64,000 nt of DNA, taken from the NCBI GenBank assembly GCA_001464955.1, contig LNEM01000030.1, positions 1 through 64,000 of the forward strand. The letters are read 5' to 3'. Both the position numbers and the translations under genes were made by a program. A model generated the notes under the pieces. That model saw only the letters and a list, made by a program, of their open reading frames with translations, searched no databases and was not told where the DNA came from. Shown here one piece after another: positions 9,629-18,878 of this stretch. Source of the DNA: Rhizobiales bacterium Ga0077537 (GTDB lineage Bacteria; Pseudomonadota; Alphaproteobacteria; Rhizobiales; Hyphomicrobiaceae). How positions within the stretch are numbered: the first letter of the stretch is position 1; each line of letters begins with the position of its first letter.

Positions 9629-10335
9629 GGTGCGCTCCCGATCCGCGGAGAAAAGGACGTGACGTCGACCATCCGCGTCGCGACCCTTGATCGCACCGCC
9701 TCGTCGTGGAAGATCCCGACGATGGCCGAACCCCTGGCGCGCGCCGCCTCGACGAGTTCGACGACGACGTCGCGGTTGGCGGCATCCAGTGAAGCCGTCG
9801 GCTCGTCGAGCAGCAGGACAGGGGCCGGATCGACGAGGCTGCGCGCAATGTTGACGCGCTGCTGCTCACCACCCGAGAACGTCTGCGGCGGCAATGTCCA
9901 GAGGCTTTCCGGCAGGTTCATCCGGGCCAGCATGTCGCGTGCCCGTCGCGTCGCCTCGCTCTCACCGATCCCGCGCGCCAGCAGCGGATCGCGAACGAGA
10001 TCGAGCGCCGAGATGCGCGGGATGACGCGCAGGAACTGCGACACCCACCCGAGCGTCCGCCGCCGGATCTCTAGCACCGCGCGCGGCGCTGCCCCGACGA
10101 GATCGACGAGGTGCCCCTCGTGCCGGACGAGGACCTGCCCGGACGTCGGCCGGTAGTTGCCGTAGAGGATGCGCAAGAGCGTCGATTTCCCGGCGCCCGA
10201 TGGCCCGGAGAGCACGACGGCCTCCCCGGCCTCGACCGACAGCGACGCACCCGCGAGCACATTGAGGCGGATGCCTGACTGGTTGTGCAGCACGAACGTT
10301 TTGCCGACGCCATCCACCGCGATCATCGTCGTCAT
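9625..10335 (-). CDS. phnL: Phosphonate C-P lyase system protein PhnL
   Basis: A 236-residue ABC-type ATPase with Walker [10 protein letters not shown] near residue 44, Q-loop, signature [10 protein letters not shown] and Walker [13 protein letters not shown]. PhnL is associated with the C-P lyase complex rather than with a membrane transporter; the exact role is not settled in the literature I know. It follows phnK by 37 bases and overlaps the acetyltransferase start by four bases. Confidence 0.94.
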   Translation of the reverse strand: MTTMIAVDGVGKTFVLHNQSGIRLNVLAGASLSVEAGEAVVLSGPSGAGKSTLLRILYGNYRPTSGQVLVRHEGHLVDLVGAAPRAVLEIRRRTLGWVSQFLRVIPRISALDLVRDPLLARGIGESEATRRARDMLARMNLPESLWTLPPQTFSGGEQQRVNIARSLVDPAPVLLLDEPTASLDAANRDVVVELVEAARARGSAIVGIFHDEAVRSRVATRMVDVTSFSPRIGSAP

Positions 10336-10372
10336 ACCCGTCTCCCGGAGAATCTGGCGGTCGTCCGGCGTC

Positions 10373-11194
10373 TCATGCCGCGAGCACCGACGCGGTCAGA
10401 AGTTGCGTATAGGGATGCTGCGGATCGTCGAGCACCTGGTCGGTGAGCCCTTCCTCGACGACGCGCCCGCGCCGCATGACCATCAGTCGATCCGTCAGCA
10501 GCCGCGCCACCGCGAGGTCGTGCGTGACGATGATGGCAGCGAGCCCGAGATCACGCACGAGCGCCCTGAGGAGATCGAGAAGCCGCGCCTGCACCGAGAC
10601 GTCGAGCCCCCCCGTCGGCTCGTCCATGTAGACGAGCTTCGGCTCCGAAACGAGCACACGCGCAATCTGCAGCCGCTGTTGCATGCCGCCCGAGAACTGC
10701 GTCGGCCGATCGTCGATGCGTGCCGGATCGATCTCCACTCTTTGCAGCCAGTCGACGGCCGCCACACGAATGTTCCCATAGTGCCGGTCGCCGCGATCGA
10801 TGAGCCGCTCGCCGATATTGCCACCGGCTGACACGCCCATGCGGAGCCCGTCGCGCGGGTTTTGGTGGACGATGCCCCAGGCCGTCCGCATTAGCGCCCG
10901 CCGTCGCTGCTCGTCGAGGGCGAAGATGTCCGGTGTCACACGGCTCCCGTCGCGAAACCCGATCCGTCCCGAGGTTGGCCGGTCCAGTCCCGCGAGGCAC
11001 CGGAGCAGCGTCGACTTGCCCGAGCCGGACTCGCCGACGATGCCGAGCACCTCGCCCGGCCACAGGTCGAACGAGACGTCCTCGCAGCCGATCCGCTCGC
11101 CGTAGAAGCGCGTGACGCCGGTGGCCGTCAGAAGAGGCGCGTCGCCATCCGCGCCGGTGGCAACTTTGGCCGCACTGTCGAGAGGCGCGCTCAT
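10373..11194 (-). CDS. phnK: Phosphonate C-P lyase system protein PhnK
   Basis: A 273-residue ABC ATPase with Walker [10 protein letters not shown] near residue 56, signature [12 protein letters not shown] and Walker [13 protein letters not shown]. In E. coli PhnK binds the PhnGHIJ core complex. It starts four bases inside the 3' end of phnJ (ATGA overlap), so the two are probably translationally coupled. The dipeptide-transporter-like sequence is normal for PhnK; the operon context separates it from true Opp/Dpp ATPases. Confidence 0.94.
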   Translation of the reverse strand: MSAPLDSAAKVATGADGDAPLLTATGVTRFYGERIGCEDVSFDLWPGEVLGIVGESGSGKSTLLRCLAGLDRPTSGRIGFRDGSRVTPDIFALDEQRRRALMRTAWGIVHQNPRDGLRMGVSAGGNIGERLIDRGDRHYGNIRVAAVDWLQRVEIDPARIDDRPTQFSGGMQQRLQIARVLVSEPKLVYMDEPTGGLDVSVQARLLDLLRALVRDLGLAAIIVTHDLAVARLLTDRLMVMRRGRVVEEGLTDQVLDDPQHPYTQLLTASVLAA

Positions 11195-12111
11195 TCTTTC
11201 GCTCCCCCCGTCAGCTTCTGGCCGGTCTCACTCCCGAGAAGGCGTCCCACGTGACCGGCCGCGCGGCGTTCTTCGCAGTAGTGCGAATCCGAGCACACGA
11301 ACATCCGGCTCCCCTTGTCGTCCGTGATCACCTCGTCGAGATAGCTGTCCGCGGCCCCGCACAGCGCGCACGGTTCGTCCCACGTCTGCACTTCGAACGG
11401 ATGGTCGTCGAAATCGAGGCTCTTCACCTCGGTCCACGGCGGGATGGCGTAAATGCGTTTCTCGCGCCCGGCCCCGAACAGCTGCAACGCCGCGCACATG
11501 CCGAGCTTGGGGTTATCGAACTTCGGGATCGGGCTCGGGCTCATCACGTATCGCCCGTTGACCAGAACCGGATAGGAATAGGTCGTCGCCACGCGCCCGA
11601 AGCGCGCGATGTCCTCGTAGAGCCGCACGTGCATCAGCCCGTAGTCGCCCCACGCGTGCATCTTCCGCGTCTCGGCTTCCTTCGGCTCCAGTTTGCGCAA
11701 GGGCTCCGGCTGCGGCACCTGATAGACGAGAATCTGCCCGGCCCGGAGCGGCGCTTCCGGAATCCGGTGCCGCGTCTGGATGATGCTCGCCTCCCCCGTC
11801 GCCTCCGTCGTCGCGACACCAGCGACACGTGCGAAAAAGCGACGGATCGACACGGCGTTGGTCGTATCGTCCGCGCCCTGGTCGATCACCTTGAGCGTAT
11901 CGTCCGGCCCGATCACCGACGCCGTCACCTGGATGCCGCCGGTTCCCCAGCCGCGAGCAAGCGGCATCTCCCGCGATCCGAACGGCACCTGATAACCCGG
12001 CACCGCGACGGCCTTGAGCAGCGCGCGCCGCACCATGCGCTTCGTCTGCTCGTCGAGATAGGCGAAGTTGTAGGCCTCGTCCCGCTTCGGTGGCCCGACG
12101 CTCTTCTGCAT
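11191..12111 (-). CDS. phnJ: Alpha-D-ribose 1-methylphosphonate 5-phosphate C-P lyase PhnJ
   Basis: A 306-residue radical-SAM-type C-P lyase, the enzyme that breaks the carbon-phosphorus bond. Four cysteines near the C-terminus (C248, C251, C273, C279) have the same 3/22/6 spacing as the E. coli residues: three hold the Fe-S cluster and the last forms the thiyl radical. The protein begins MQKSVGPPKRDEAYNFAYLDE, the usual PhnJ start, so the ATG at 12111 is preferred over the longer frame. It follows phnI with a one-base gap and overlaps phnK by four bases. Confidence 0.96.
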   Translation of the reverse strand: MQKSVGPPKRDEAYNFAYLDEQTKRMVRRALLKAVAVPGYQVPFGSREMPLARGWGTGGIQVTASVIGPDDTLKVIDQGADDTTNAVSIRRFFARVAGVATTEATGEASIIQTRHRIPEAPLRAGQILVYQVPQPEPLRKLEPKEAETRKMHAWGDYGLMHVRLYEDIARFGRVATTYSYPVLVNGRYVMSPSPIPKFDNPKLGMCAALQLFGAGREKRIYAIPPWTEVKSLDFDDHPFEVQTWDEPCALCGAADSYLDEVITDDKGSRMFVCSDSHYCEERRAAGHVGRLLGSETGQKLTGGAKE

Positions 12112-12112
12112 C

Positions 12113-13249
12113 TCAATCCCCCGCCTTTGCGTTCGCCGTCGGACGGCTGGCCTCGTCCTGCTCGCGCCGGATGCGCGCCTCGAGTTCCTTGCGCAGACGC
12201 CGCAGAAGCTCCAGTTCACCCTGAAAGTCGACATAATGCGGCAGCTTCAGATGTTCGACGAAGCCCGCCGCCTCCACGTTGTCCGAGTGATAGAGCACGA
12301 ACTCGTCCTGTTGGGCCGGATAGGTCGCCGCCTCACCGAGTTCCCGGCCCTTGAGCGCCCGATCGACGATCGACATCGCCATGGCCTTGCGCTCGGCGTG
12401 TCCGAAGGCGAGCCCATATCCGCGCGTGAACTGCGGCGCGACGTCCTTCGATCCCTTGAACTGGTTGACCATCTGGCACTCGGTCAGCGTCAGGTCGCCC
12501 ACGTCCACGGCAAATCCGAGTTCTTCGGGCACGATCTCCACCGCGACTTCCCCGAGCCGGATCTCGCCCGCAAATGGATGATTGCCGCCGAACCCGCGCT
12601 GCACCGAGTAGGCGAGCCCAAGCAGGAAACCCTCGTCGCCCCGCGCCAGCGCCTGCAAACGCACGTCGCGCTCGGCCGGAAACTCCACCGGATCGCGCGT
12701 CAGGTCGAACGGCTTCGGGTCACCGTTAGGCGGCGTCTCCGGCTCCATCAGCCCTTCGTCGCCGAGAAGGTCCGGCACCCGCGGCATGCGCGGATCGAGC
12801 GGCTGCTCGGCGGGCGTGACGTTCGCGGGCGCGCGCCCCTCGCCTCCCGCCAGATCGAACTCGAACAGCCGGTGCGTGTAGTCGTAGGTCGGCCCGAGAA
12901 TTTGCCCGCCCGGCAGGTCCTTGTACGTCGCCGACACGCGGCGGCGCACCGTCATGGCGCTCGTGTCGACCGGCAACGACGACCCGAGGCGCGGCAGCGT
13001 CGTCCGGTAGGCGCGCATGAGGAACGCGGCTTCGATGGCGTCACCTTGCGCTTGTTTGAGCGCCAGCGCGGCGAGATCGGAATCGGCGAGCGAGCCCTCG
13101 TTCATGACCCGCGCGACGGCAAGGCCGAGCTGCTCGCGGATCTGCTCGGTGCCGATCTCGGGGACGGCCGGATCGCCCCGCCGCGTTTCCGCGACGAGAT
13201 CGTGCGTGGCGAGGATCGCGGCCTCGCCGCCCTTGACCGCGACATACAT
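12113..13249 (-). CDS. phnI: Alpha-D-ribose 1-methylphosphonate 5-triphosphate synthase subunit PhnI
   Basis: A 378-residue PhnI. It opens MYVAVKGGEAAI, the highly conserved family N-terminus, and holds the LGPTYDYTHRLFEFDLA and HPFAGEIRLGEVAVEI segments. PhnI is the nucleosidase/transferase subunit that, with PhnG, PhnH and PhnL, replaces the adenine of ATP with phosphonate. The start codon overlaps the phnH stop by one base (TGATG), so translation is likely coupled. Confidence 0.95.
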   Translation of the reverse strand: MYVAVKGGEAAILATHDLVAETRRGDPAVPEIGTEQIREQLGLAVARVMNEGSLADSDLAALALKQAQGDAIEAAFLMRAYRTTLPRLGSSLPVDTSAMTVRRRVSATYKDLPGGQILGPTYDYTHRLFEFDLAGGEGRAPANVTPAEQPLDPRMPRVPDLLGDEGLMEPETPPNGDPKPFDLTRDPVEFPAERDVRLQALARGDEGFLLGLAYSVQRGFGGNHPFAGEIRLGEVAVEIVPEELGFAVDVGDLTLTECQMVNQFKGSKDVAPQFTRGYGLAFGHAERKAMAMSIVDRALKGRELGEAATYPAQQDEFVLYHSDNVEAAGFVEHLKLPHYVDFQGELELLRRLRKELEARIRREQDEASRPTANAKAGD

Positions 13250-13863
13250 CAGCGCCGCCTTTCCGTTCGCGTCACCAGCGTCGAGCGCGGCAATCCCATG
13301 ATCGACCGGCCCGCCACGAGAATGAGATCGACCCCGAGCGGATAGCGGTCGTGGTTCGCGGCGACCTCGTCCCAGAAGCCGTCGTGGACGCCAGCCGGCG
13401 CGACCCGCCGTTGCCCCTTGATCCCCGGGCCTGCGAGCGTGAGCCCCTCACCGCCCTCCAGCGCCGCGCACTGGACGATCACCGTCGCCGACTTGTCCGG
13501 ATAGCGCTCGTCACCGGGATCGAACGCGTCGAGGGGCGGCTCGCCGGCCTCGCCCCGCAATACGGCGAAGCGGGCCGCACCGACATCCGCGACGACCGGC
13601 GCTCCCGAGTGGAACCGGAGATAGCCTGCCGCGGCCTCAGCCCCGGCGCCGAGCCAGATCGGCGTTTCGTAGTCCGAGAGCGTCAGCAAGGTCTGCGCCG
13701 CACCTGACGACAGTGGCGCCGGCGCCGCGATGTCCTCGTCGAGGACGTGCACGGTTCCAGGTTCGCTGAGAGCGGCGAGAATGTTCCGGAAGCATCGCTG
13801 CGCGCCGAGTACAGGGTCGGCGAACCCGCGCCCGAGAGTGAGGCCGGCCGAAGTGCCATCCAT
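13249..13863 (-). CDS. phnH: C-P lyase complex subunit PhnH
   Basis: A 204-residue PhnH with the recognisable N-terminal GFADPVLGAQRCFRNILAA motif (FxdpVxxAQxxFR) and the GPGIKG motif near the middle. PhnH is part of the PhnGHIJ core and binds near PhnI. The ATG at 13863 overlaps the phnG stop codon by one base (TGATG). The longer upstream frame covers antisense of phnG and is not used. Confidence 0.93.
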   Translation of the reverse strand: MDGTSAGLTLGRGFADPVLGAQRCFRNILAALSEPGTVHVLDEDIAAPAPLSSGAAQTLLTLSDYETPIWLGAGAEAAAGYLRFHSGAPVVADVGAARFAVLRGEAGEPPLDAFDPGDERYPDKSATVIVQCAALEGGEGLTLAGPGIKGQRRVAPAGVHDGFWDEVAANHDRYPLGVDLILVAGRSIMGLPRSTLVTRTERRR

Positions 13864-14327
13864 CAGTCGTGCCCCCGAACCATCGTGAAGAAATCCACTT
13901 TCGTGGCGGCCGCCTTGCGCAACGCAAGCGTCCGCGCATCGTCCTGCCGCCGTCGCAGCTCCGCGACACCCTCGGCGAGGACAGGGTTTGCGCCTTGCTG
14001 CAGCATCGCGTCGATCACCGCCGAGAGCGTCGCCTTCACCCGGTCGGTCCCGAGTGCATAGGCGAACCCGATTGTCCCGTCGGCGAGCCGCACCACGCAA
14101 CGCGACAGCGTCGCTTCCCCGAGATTGAAGCGCCGGCCCGTGCCTCCGGCCCGCGCCTCGACCATGATGGTACCCGTCTCGGCCGGCTTCAGCACCGAAT
14201 ACCCTGGCATCACCCCCGCGCGCGCGACCAGCGCCTCGAGTTCACCCCGTGTCGCTCGCGCCAGAACGCCCATCCACGCCTGTCGCGTTGTCGTGTTCAT
14301 CGTCTCGCGCCCGTCCGCAGTCGCCAT
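13863..14327 (-). CDS. phnG: C-P lyase complex subunit PhnG
   Basis: A roughly 154-residue PhnG with the typical TRQAWMGVLARA start region, VLKPAETGTIMVEARAGGTG, and the FNLGEATLSRC motif. It is the first gene of the phnGHIJKL operon. Three starts are possible: TTG 14354, ATG 14327 and ATG 14300. TTG 14354 lies inside the first palindromic operator and at the predicted transcription start, so it is unlikely. ATG 14327 has a GAGG about 11 bases before it; ATG 14300 is also credible and keeps all conserved sequence. Confidence 0.92.
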   Translation of the reverse strand: MATADGRETMNTTTRQAWMGVLARATRGELEALVARAGVMPGYSVLKPAETGTIMVEARAGGTGRRFNLGEATLSRCVVRLADGTIGFAYALGTDRVKATLSAVIDAMLQQGANPVLAEGVAELRRRQDDARTLALRKAAATKVDFFTMVRGHD

Positions 14328-14352
14328 CGTTACGTGCACCTCGCCCCTCGAC

Positions 14353-14396
14353 AATGTCTAGACATTACGACGCGCGCTCGCTATTGTCTAGACATC
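14353..14396. promoter_or_regulatory. Twin PhnF-type operators within divergent phnG/phnF promoters
   Basis: Two copies of the perfect palindrome TGTCTAGACA lie at 14355-14364 and 14385-14394, with centres exactly 30 bp apart (about three helical turns). On the minus strand TAGACA (14390-14385), a 17-base spacer and TAATGT (14367-14362) form a promoter toward phnG. On the plus strand TAGACA (14359-14364), a 17-base spacer and TATTGT (14382-14387) form a promoter toward phnF. Each operator thus covers the -35 of one promoter and touches the -10 of the other. Autoregulated repression of both directions by the neighbouring GntR protein is the simplest reading. Confidence 0.8.
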
Positions 14397-14425
14397 TTCG
14401 ATGACATTGGGGTGACGCCGCACGC

Positions 14426-15214
14426 ATGGCGATGAGAACGAAACGGCCGCCACAGCCAGCAGCAGGCGCCGACGAACAACCTCCGGCGCCGCGCTGGCGT
14501 TGCATTGCCCGTGACATCGCCGCCGATATCGAGCGCGGCCGTCACGTGCGTGGCGAGACGCTGCCCTCGGCGTCCAGCATTGCGGCCCACTACGCCGTCA
14601 ATCGCCACACTGTTCGTCAGGCATTGCGCCATTTGCAGGACATGGGTCTCGTGACGGTGGAGCGCGGCCGCGGCACGACGGTTCGCGCCGAGCGCTTTCC
14701 CTACCGGCTGGGCCGTCGCGTCAGCTTTCGGGCGAACTTCGGCGCCGCCGGCATCGACGCGGGCGGCGATGTCCTGGAAGACGGCATCGAGGCCGCGACC
14801 GAAGCGGTCTCGGAAATTCTTCGATTGTCGGTCGGGGCTCCTGTCTGGCGTGTCCGCACGCTCAGCCGGGCCGCCGGAACCCCGGTCTCGACCAGCCTGC
14901 ACTATCTCTCTGTGGCTCGGTTCCCGGAATTCGACGCGCGCCTGCTCGCCGCCCGGGCATCGATCAGCGCTGCCCTGGCGAGCTATGGGATACACGATTA
15001 CGTAAGGCTTTCGACCCGGCTGTCCGCCCGCCAGGCGACGCACGAGGAGGCCCGCATCCTCGTGCTCTCGCGAACCGCGTCGGTCATGCAGTCGGTCGCC
15101 ATCGATGGCCTCGAGACCGGCGATCCGCTGCAGTATGTCGTCGGCGCCTTTGCCGGCGACCGCGTCGAGATGGTCCTCGAGCACGCCGAGGTCAGATGGC
15201 CCGCCGCCCGATGA
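14426..15214 (+). CDS. phnF: Phosphonate operon regulator PhnF (GntR/HutC family)
   Basis: A 262-residue GntR-family repressor. The N-terminal winged helix-turn-helix covers about residues 25-95, with ETLPSASSIAAHYAVNRHTVRQALRHL as the recognition region. A HutC/UTRA ligand-binding domain follows at about 110-255 and ends in a FAGDRVEMVLE segment typical of the family. It is divergent from phnG and sits next to twin palindromes that are its likely binding sites. Its 3' end overlaps the phnE stop by 23 bases in the convergent direction. The effector is presumably a phosphonate or a pathway intermediate. Confidence 0.93.
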   Translation: MAMRTKRPPQPAAGADEQPPAPRWRCIARDIAADIERGRHVRGETLPSASSIAAHYAVNRHTVRQALRHLQDMGLVTVERGRGTTVRAERFPYRLGRRVSFRANFGAAGIDAGGDVLEDGIEAATEAVSEILRLSVGAPVWRVRTLSRAAGTPVSTSLHYLSVARFPEFDARLLAARASISAALASYGIHDYVRLSTRLSARQATHEEARILVLSRTASVMQSVAIDGLETGDPLQYVVGAFAGDRVEMVLEHAEVRWPAAR

Positions 15215-16061
15215 TCGCGAACCGCAGCTGGGTCGAGATCATGTCGATCACCGCGACCGCAACGAGGATCATCAGCACCATGAACGAGACATGCTGCCAT
15301 TCCAGCGTGCGGATCTGCTCGGCGAGATGAAGGCCGATACCGCCCGCACCGACGATACCGATGATCGTGGCCGATCGCGTATTGGACTCGATGTAATAGA
15401 GAACCTGGCTGGCGATCACCGGCAGGACCTGCGGGATGAGACCGAACCGGACCGCGTGCAATCGGCTGCCGCCTGACGCCACGACACCCTCGACGGGCTT
15501 CTTGTCTGCGTTCTCGACGGCCTCCGAGAACAGCTTGGCGAACGAGCCGATGTCCGACGTCGCGATGGCGAGCACGCCCGCGAACGGACCGAGCCCCACG
15601 ACATTGATCCAGATGAGGGCCCAGATCAGTGCGTCGACCCCGCGGATGGTGTCGAACGAGCGCCGCAGCAGGAATCGTCCGATCCAGACCGGCAGCACAT
15701 TGCGGGCAGCCAGAATTCCGAACGGAAACGCCAGCATTGCTCCGAGCAGGGTGCCGAGCAGCGCGATTGCGAGCGTCTCGCCGAGCGCCTTCAGATAAAC
15801 CCACAGCTTCGCTTCGGTGCCGTAGCTCGGCGGCAGCATGACACTGAGGACCTTGGCCATCTCGCCCATGCCGTTCGAGATTCGGGCCCACGAAATCTCC
15901 ATCGACATGAGGCCGTAGACGAAGAGGCCGGCCAGCACCGCGAACACCAGTCCGCGCCAGAGCCGCTGGCTCCAGTCGGGCCGGAAGATCCCGGGATGGC
16001 GCGCTTCGAGACCGGCCCGCTCGGCCAGCATCGCCCGTCTCAATGCACTGGCGCCGCTCAT
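15192..16061 (-). CDS. phnE: Phosphonate ABC transporter permease PhnE (second copy)
   Basis: A 289-residue permease with about six membrane helices. The cytoplasmic coupling motif EAVENADKKPVEGVVASGG (EAA loop) and VGAGGIGLHLAEQI are typical of the PhnE/MetI-like fold. It overlaps the upstream phnE paralogue by four bases (ATGA). Two different PhnE proteins with one PhnC and one PhnD suggest a heterodimeric channel. The ATG at 16061 is preferred; the longer frame is antisense-derived. Confidence 0.93.
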   Translation of the reverse strand: MSGASALRRAMLAERAGLEARHPGIFRPDWSQRLWRGLVFAVLAGLFVYGLMSMEISWARISNGMGEMAKVLSVMLPPSYGTEAKLWVYLKALGETLAIALLGTLLGAMLAFPFGILAARNVLPVWIGRFLLRRSFDTIRGVDALIWALIWINVVGLGPFAGVLAIATSDIGSFAKLFSEAVENADKKPVEGVVASGGSRLHAVRFGLIPQVLPVIASQVLYYIESNTRSATIIGIVGAGGIGLHLAEQIRTLEWQHVSFMVLMILVAVAVIDMISTQLRFAIIGRRAI

Positions 16062-16942
16062 CGACCCTGCTCCTGTCCGATCAGATAGTGGCGCAGACGC
16101 TCGGTTCCGAGGTCGATGAGCATCACCGTTCCGATGATGATGAGCAGCAGGGCTGACACGTCCGAGTAGTAGAATTTCTGCACGGCCTCGAGCAGGTCCT
16201 GGCCAATGCCACCGGCGCCGACGAAGCCCATGATCGCCGCCCCGCGCACGTTGATCTCGAAACGCAGCAGTCCATAGCTTGCAAAATTGGAGGCAACCTG
16301 CGGCAGGATCGCGAAGCGCAGCGCCTCCGGCCACGTTCCGCCAGCCGCCACAACGCCCTCGAAGGGCTTCATGTCGGCGTTCTCGACCACCTCGTAGTAG
16401 AGTTTTCCGATAGCGCCGAGCGTATGCAGCGCCACGGCCAGCACACCGGCGAACGGACCAAGCCCGAACACCTGGACGAATAGCAGCGCAAAGACCAGTT
16501 CAGGCACCGTTCGAAAAAACTCGAGCACACGTCGAGCGACGAACAGGGGCAATCGTCCGCGCGTCACGTTCTGAGCCGCCGCGAAACAGAGGAGAAACCC
16601 GCCGAGGACGCCGAGAATGGTCCCGACATAGGCGATCAGAAGCGTTTCGAGGAGCTTTCCGCTCCACTTCTGCAAGCCCCAGAACCACTCTCTGAAGTCG
16701 GTCCAGACACCCTGTCCGTTCTCAAGGAAGAACAGACGGCCGATATAGGCTGTGAACTTGTCGAGATTGGCCCAGAATTTCCAGGGATCGACTTCGGCGA
16801 TCCACCACGCGACCGCCAGGCTTGCCAACAGAACCGCCACCCCGATCAGCGTTTGCATGCGCTTGGCTGCCACGGCCGAGGAATAGGCTGCCGCGAGTGC
16901 GCGCGCCTGAGGCTCGGGCAGTACGGGAACAGCAGTCACCAT
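16058..16942 (-). CDS. phnE: Phosphonate ABC transporter permease PhnE (first copy)
   Basis: A 294-residue inner-membrane permease. An N-terminal helix lies at about residues 28-48, followed by a large periplasmic loop and five more helices. The coupling motif EVVENADMKPFEGVVAAGG and MGFVGAGGIGQDLL match PhnE. It is the third gene of the transporter operon phnC-phnD-phnE-phnE, about 100 bases after phnD, and overlaps its paralogue by four bases. Confidence 0.93.
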   Translation of the reverse strand: MVTAVPVLPEPQARALAAAYSSAVAAKRMQTLIGVAVLLASLAVAWWIAEVDPWKFWANLDKFTAYIGRLFFLENGQGVWTDFREWFWGLQKWSGKLLETLLIAYVGTILGVLGGFLLCFAAAQNVTRGRLPLFVARRVLEFFRTVPELVFALLFVQVFGLGPFAGVLAVALHTLGAIGKLYYEVVENADMKPFEGVVAAGGTWPEALRFAILPQVASNFASYGLLRFEINVRGAAIMGFVGAGGIGQDLLEAVQKFYYSDVSALLLIIIGTVMLIDLGTERLRHYLIGQEQGR

Positions 16943-17042
16943 CGCGATCGATTTCCTTACACTCTCTGGCTACGTCGACAGAGCGACGCGGAAGCGGCAG
17001 CAGCAGGCTCGCGCCCACCGCTGCCGCACCGGCATCGAATGC

Positions 17043-17951
17043 TTACTTCTTGCGCAGCGAGTCGACGAACTTGATGAGTTCGACAACGGGTTCGTAGTCC
17101 TTGTGCGTCGCCGGTGCCCAGGGTTGCGCCTGACCGTCCGTGACCCTCTTGAAGCCGTCGGGATCCTTCTGGGCGAAGCCGAACACCGCTGCACGGATCG
17201 CGGACTTGAGGTCGTCCGGGAGCGATTTCAGGTAGGCGATCGGCGAATTCACGATCATGTCGGATCTGAAGATGATCTTGAAATCGGAGTACTTGGCGAG
17301 GCCCTTGCGCTCCATGCGCATGAGGTTCGACTCGTTTTCGTCGTTCCACCAGTTGAACGCACCATCCACGGTGCCTTGGGTGATTGCCGTTATGGCGTTC
17401 TCGTGGCTGCCCGTGTAGACGACCTTCGCGAAGAACTCTTCGGGCTTGATGCCCATTTTGTTCATGGCGAACCGCGGTACGTTGTTCCCGGAAGCTGAAT
17501 TCGGATCGACGAGGCCGAGGTTCTTGCCCTTGAGATCCTCGAGTTTCGTATAGGGCGCGTCCTTCTTCACATAGAGCACCGAGTAATAGCCCTTGGTACC
17601 GTCCTTGTTGACGTCCATTGCAAACGGCTCGGTCTCGACGCCGGTGACGAACGCACGAGCGTAAGCCGCAGGGCCATACATGCCGACGTGAATGTTGCCC
17701 GCCTTCTGCCCCTCGATCACCGCCGCGTAGGCGCTGGCGATCCGAAGCGTGACCGTGATCCCGAGTTCCTTGGACATGTAGTCCATCATCGGCTTGAAGC
17801 GCTCGGTCACGCCCGAGGCGTTCTCGGCCGGCACGATGGCCCAGACGATTTCCTTGTACTTGTCCTTGTACGCCTGCGCCGCGCCGACACCGGCGAACGA
17901 AGCCATGGCGCCGGCCGCAGCCAACCCCATCACGAACCGACGTGTGATCAT
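17043..17951 (-). CDS. phnD: Phosphonate ABC transporter substrate-binding protein PhnD
   Basis: A 302-residue periplasmic binding protein. It starts MITRRFVMGLAAAGAM, a twin-arginine-like or Sec signal peptide with cleavage expected after GAAQA near residue 26. Family segments include VWAIVPAENASGVTERFKP, GMYGPAAYARA (ligand pocket) and DPNSASGNNVP. It delivers phosphonate or a related ligand to PhnEE. A GGTGATGAG site lies just upstream of the chosen ATG. Confidence 0.94.
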   Translation of the reverse strand: MITRRFVMGLAAAGAMASFAGVGAAQAYKDKYKEIVWAIVPAENASGVTERFKPMMDYMSKELGITVTLRIASAYAAVIEGQKAGNIHVGMYGPAAYARAFVTGVETEPFAMDVNKDGTKGYYSVLYVKKDAPYTKLEDLKGKNLGLVDPNSASGNNVPRFAMNKMGIKPEEFFAKVVYTGSHENAITAITQGTVDGAFNWWNDENESNLMRMERKGLAKYSDFKIIFRSDMIVNSPIAYLKSLPDDLKSAIRAAVFGFAQKDPDGFKRVTDGQAQPWAPATHKDYEPVVELIKFVDSLRKK

Positions 17952-18027
17952 GATCTCATCACCCTTGGAATTCGTTGACCCTCGGAGCATCGCGCTTGCG
18001 GTCGGGCCATTGGCCGCACGCGCGCTC

Positions 18028-18837
18028 TCAGGCCGCGACGGTGGCGGCAGGAGTTGGCATCGGCATCGCGCGGATGCCGCCGTTGGGGTCCATGACTTCG
18101 TTGGCTTCGAGGCCGTAGAGGTCGCGCGCCACATCCGGCGTGAGGGCTTCGGGCGCACCGTCGAACACGACGGATCCGGCCGCCATTCCGATCAGGCGAC
18201 CACAGTATTCCCGGGCCAGATCGAGGTCGTGCAGGTTGCAGATGACGGTGATGCCGTAGTGACGGTTGATGCGCAGCAGCGCATCCATCACGATCTTCGT
18301 GTTTCGCGGATCGAGCGAGGCGATCGGCTCGTCCGCCAGAAGCAACTCCGGCTCCTGGACGAGCGCGCGGCAGATCGCAACCCGCTGCTGCTGCCCGCCC
18401 GACAGCGTTTCCGCCCGCTGCGCCGCGAGATTGGCGATATCGAATTGATCGAGCGCCGACAACGCCATGGCCCGGTCGTCGCGAGGCCAGAGCCCTGTTA
18501 GAGAGCGCAGCGACGAGACGTGCCCGACCCGCCCCATCAGCACGTTGTTGAGGACGTCGAGCCTGCCCACGAGATTGAACTGCTGGAAGATCATGGCCGA
18601 GCGGCGGCGCCAGTCACGCAGTTCCGCGCCCTTCAGCTGAGTAACGTCGACGCCTTTGAACAGGATCGAGCCCGAGGTCGGATCGATCAGTCGATTGATC
18701 ATCCTGAGGAGCGTGGATTTGCCAGCACCTGACCGGCCGATGACGCCGACGATTTCGCCGCTGCCGATCTCGAGGGTCACATCCCTCACGGCGCGATGCG
18801 AACCGAACGACCTGTTTAAGCCCTTGAGCTCGAGCAT
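18028..18837 (-). CDS. phnC: Phosphonate ABC transporter ATP-binding protein PhnC
   Basis: A 269-residue ABC ATPase with Walker [10 protein letters not shown] near residue 38, signature [10 protein letters not shown] and the PhnC-typical Walker [13 protein letters not shown]. It energises uptake through PhnE. It is the first gene of phnC-D-E-E. ATG 18837 has a GGGAG site seven bases upstream and is preferred over the TTG two codons earlier. A PHO box 41 bases upstream points to control by phosphate starvation. Confidence 0.94.
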   Translation of the reverse strand: MLELKGLNRSFGSHRAVRDVTLEIGSGEIVGVIGRSGAGKSTLLRMINRLIDPTSGSILFKGVDVTQLKGAELRDWRRRSAMIFQQFNLVGRLDVLNNVLMGRVGHVSSLRSLTGLWPRDDRAMALSALDQFDIANLAAQRAETLSGGQQQRVAICRALVQEPELLLADEPIASLDPRNTKIVMDALLRINRHYGITVICNLHDLDLAREYCGRLIGMAAGSVVFDGAPEALTPDVARDLYGLEANEVMDPNGGIRAMPMPTPAATVAA

Positions 18838-18878
18838 CCGCAACTCCCGTCCTCTGCCCGCTCGCTTAAGGTTCGAAC

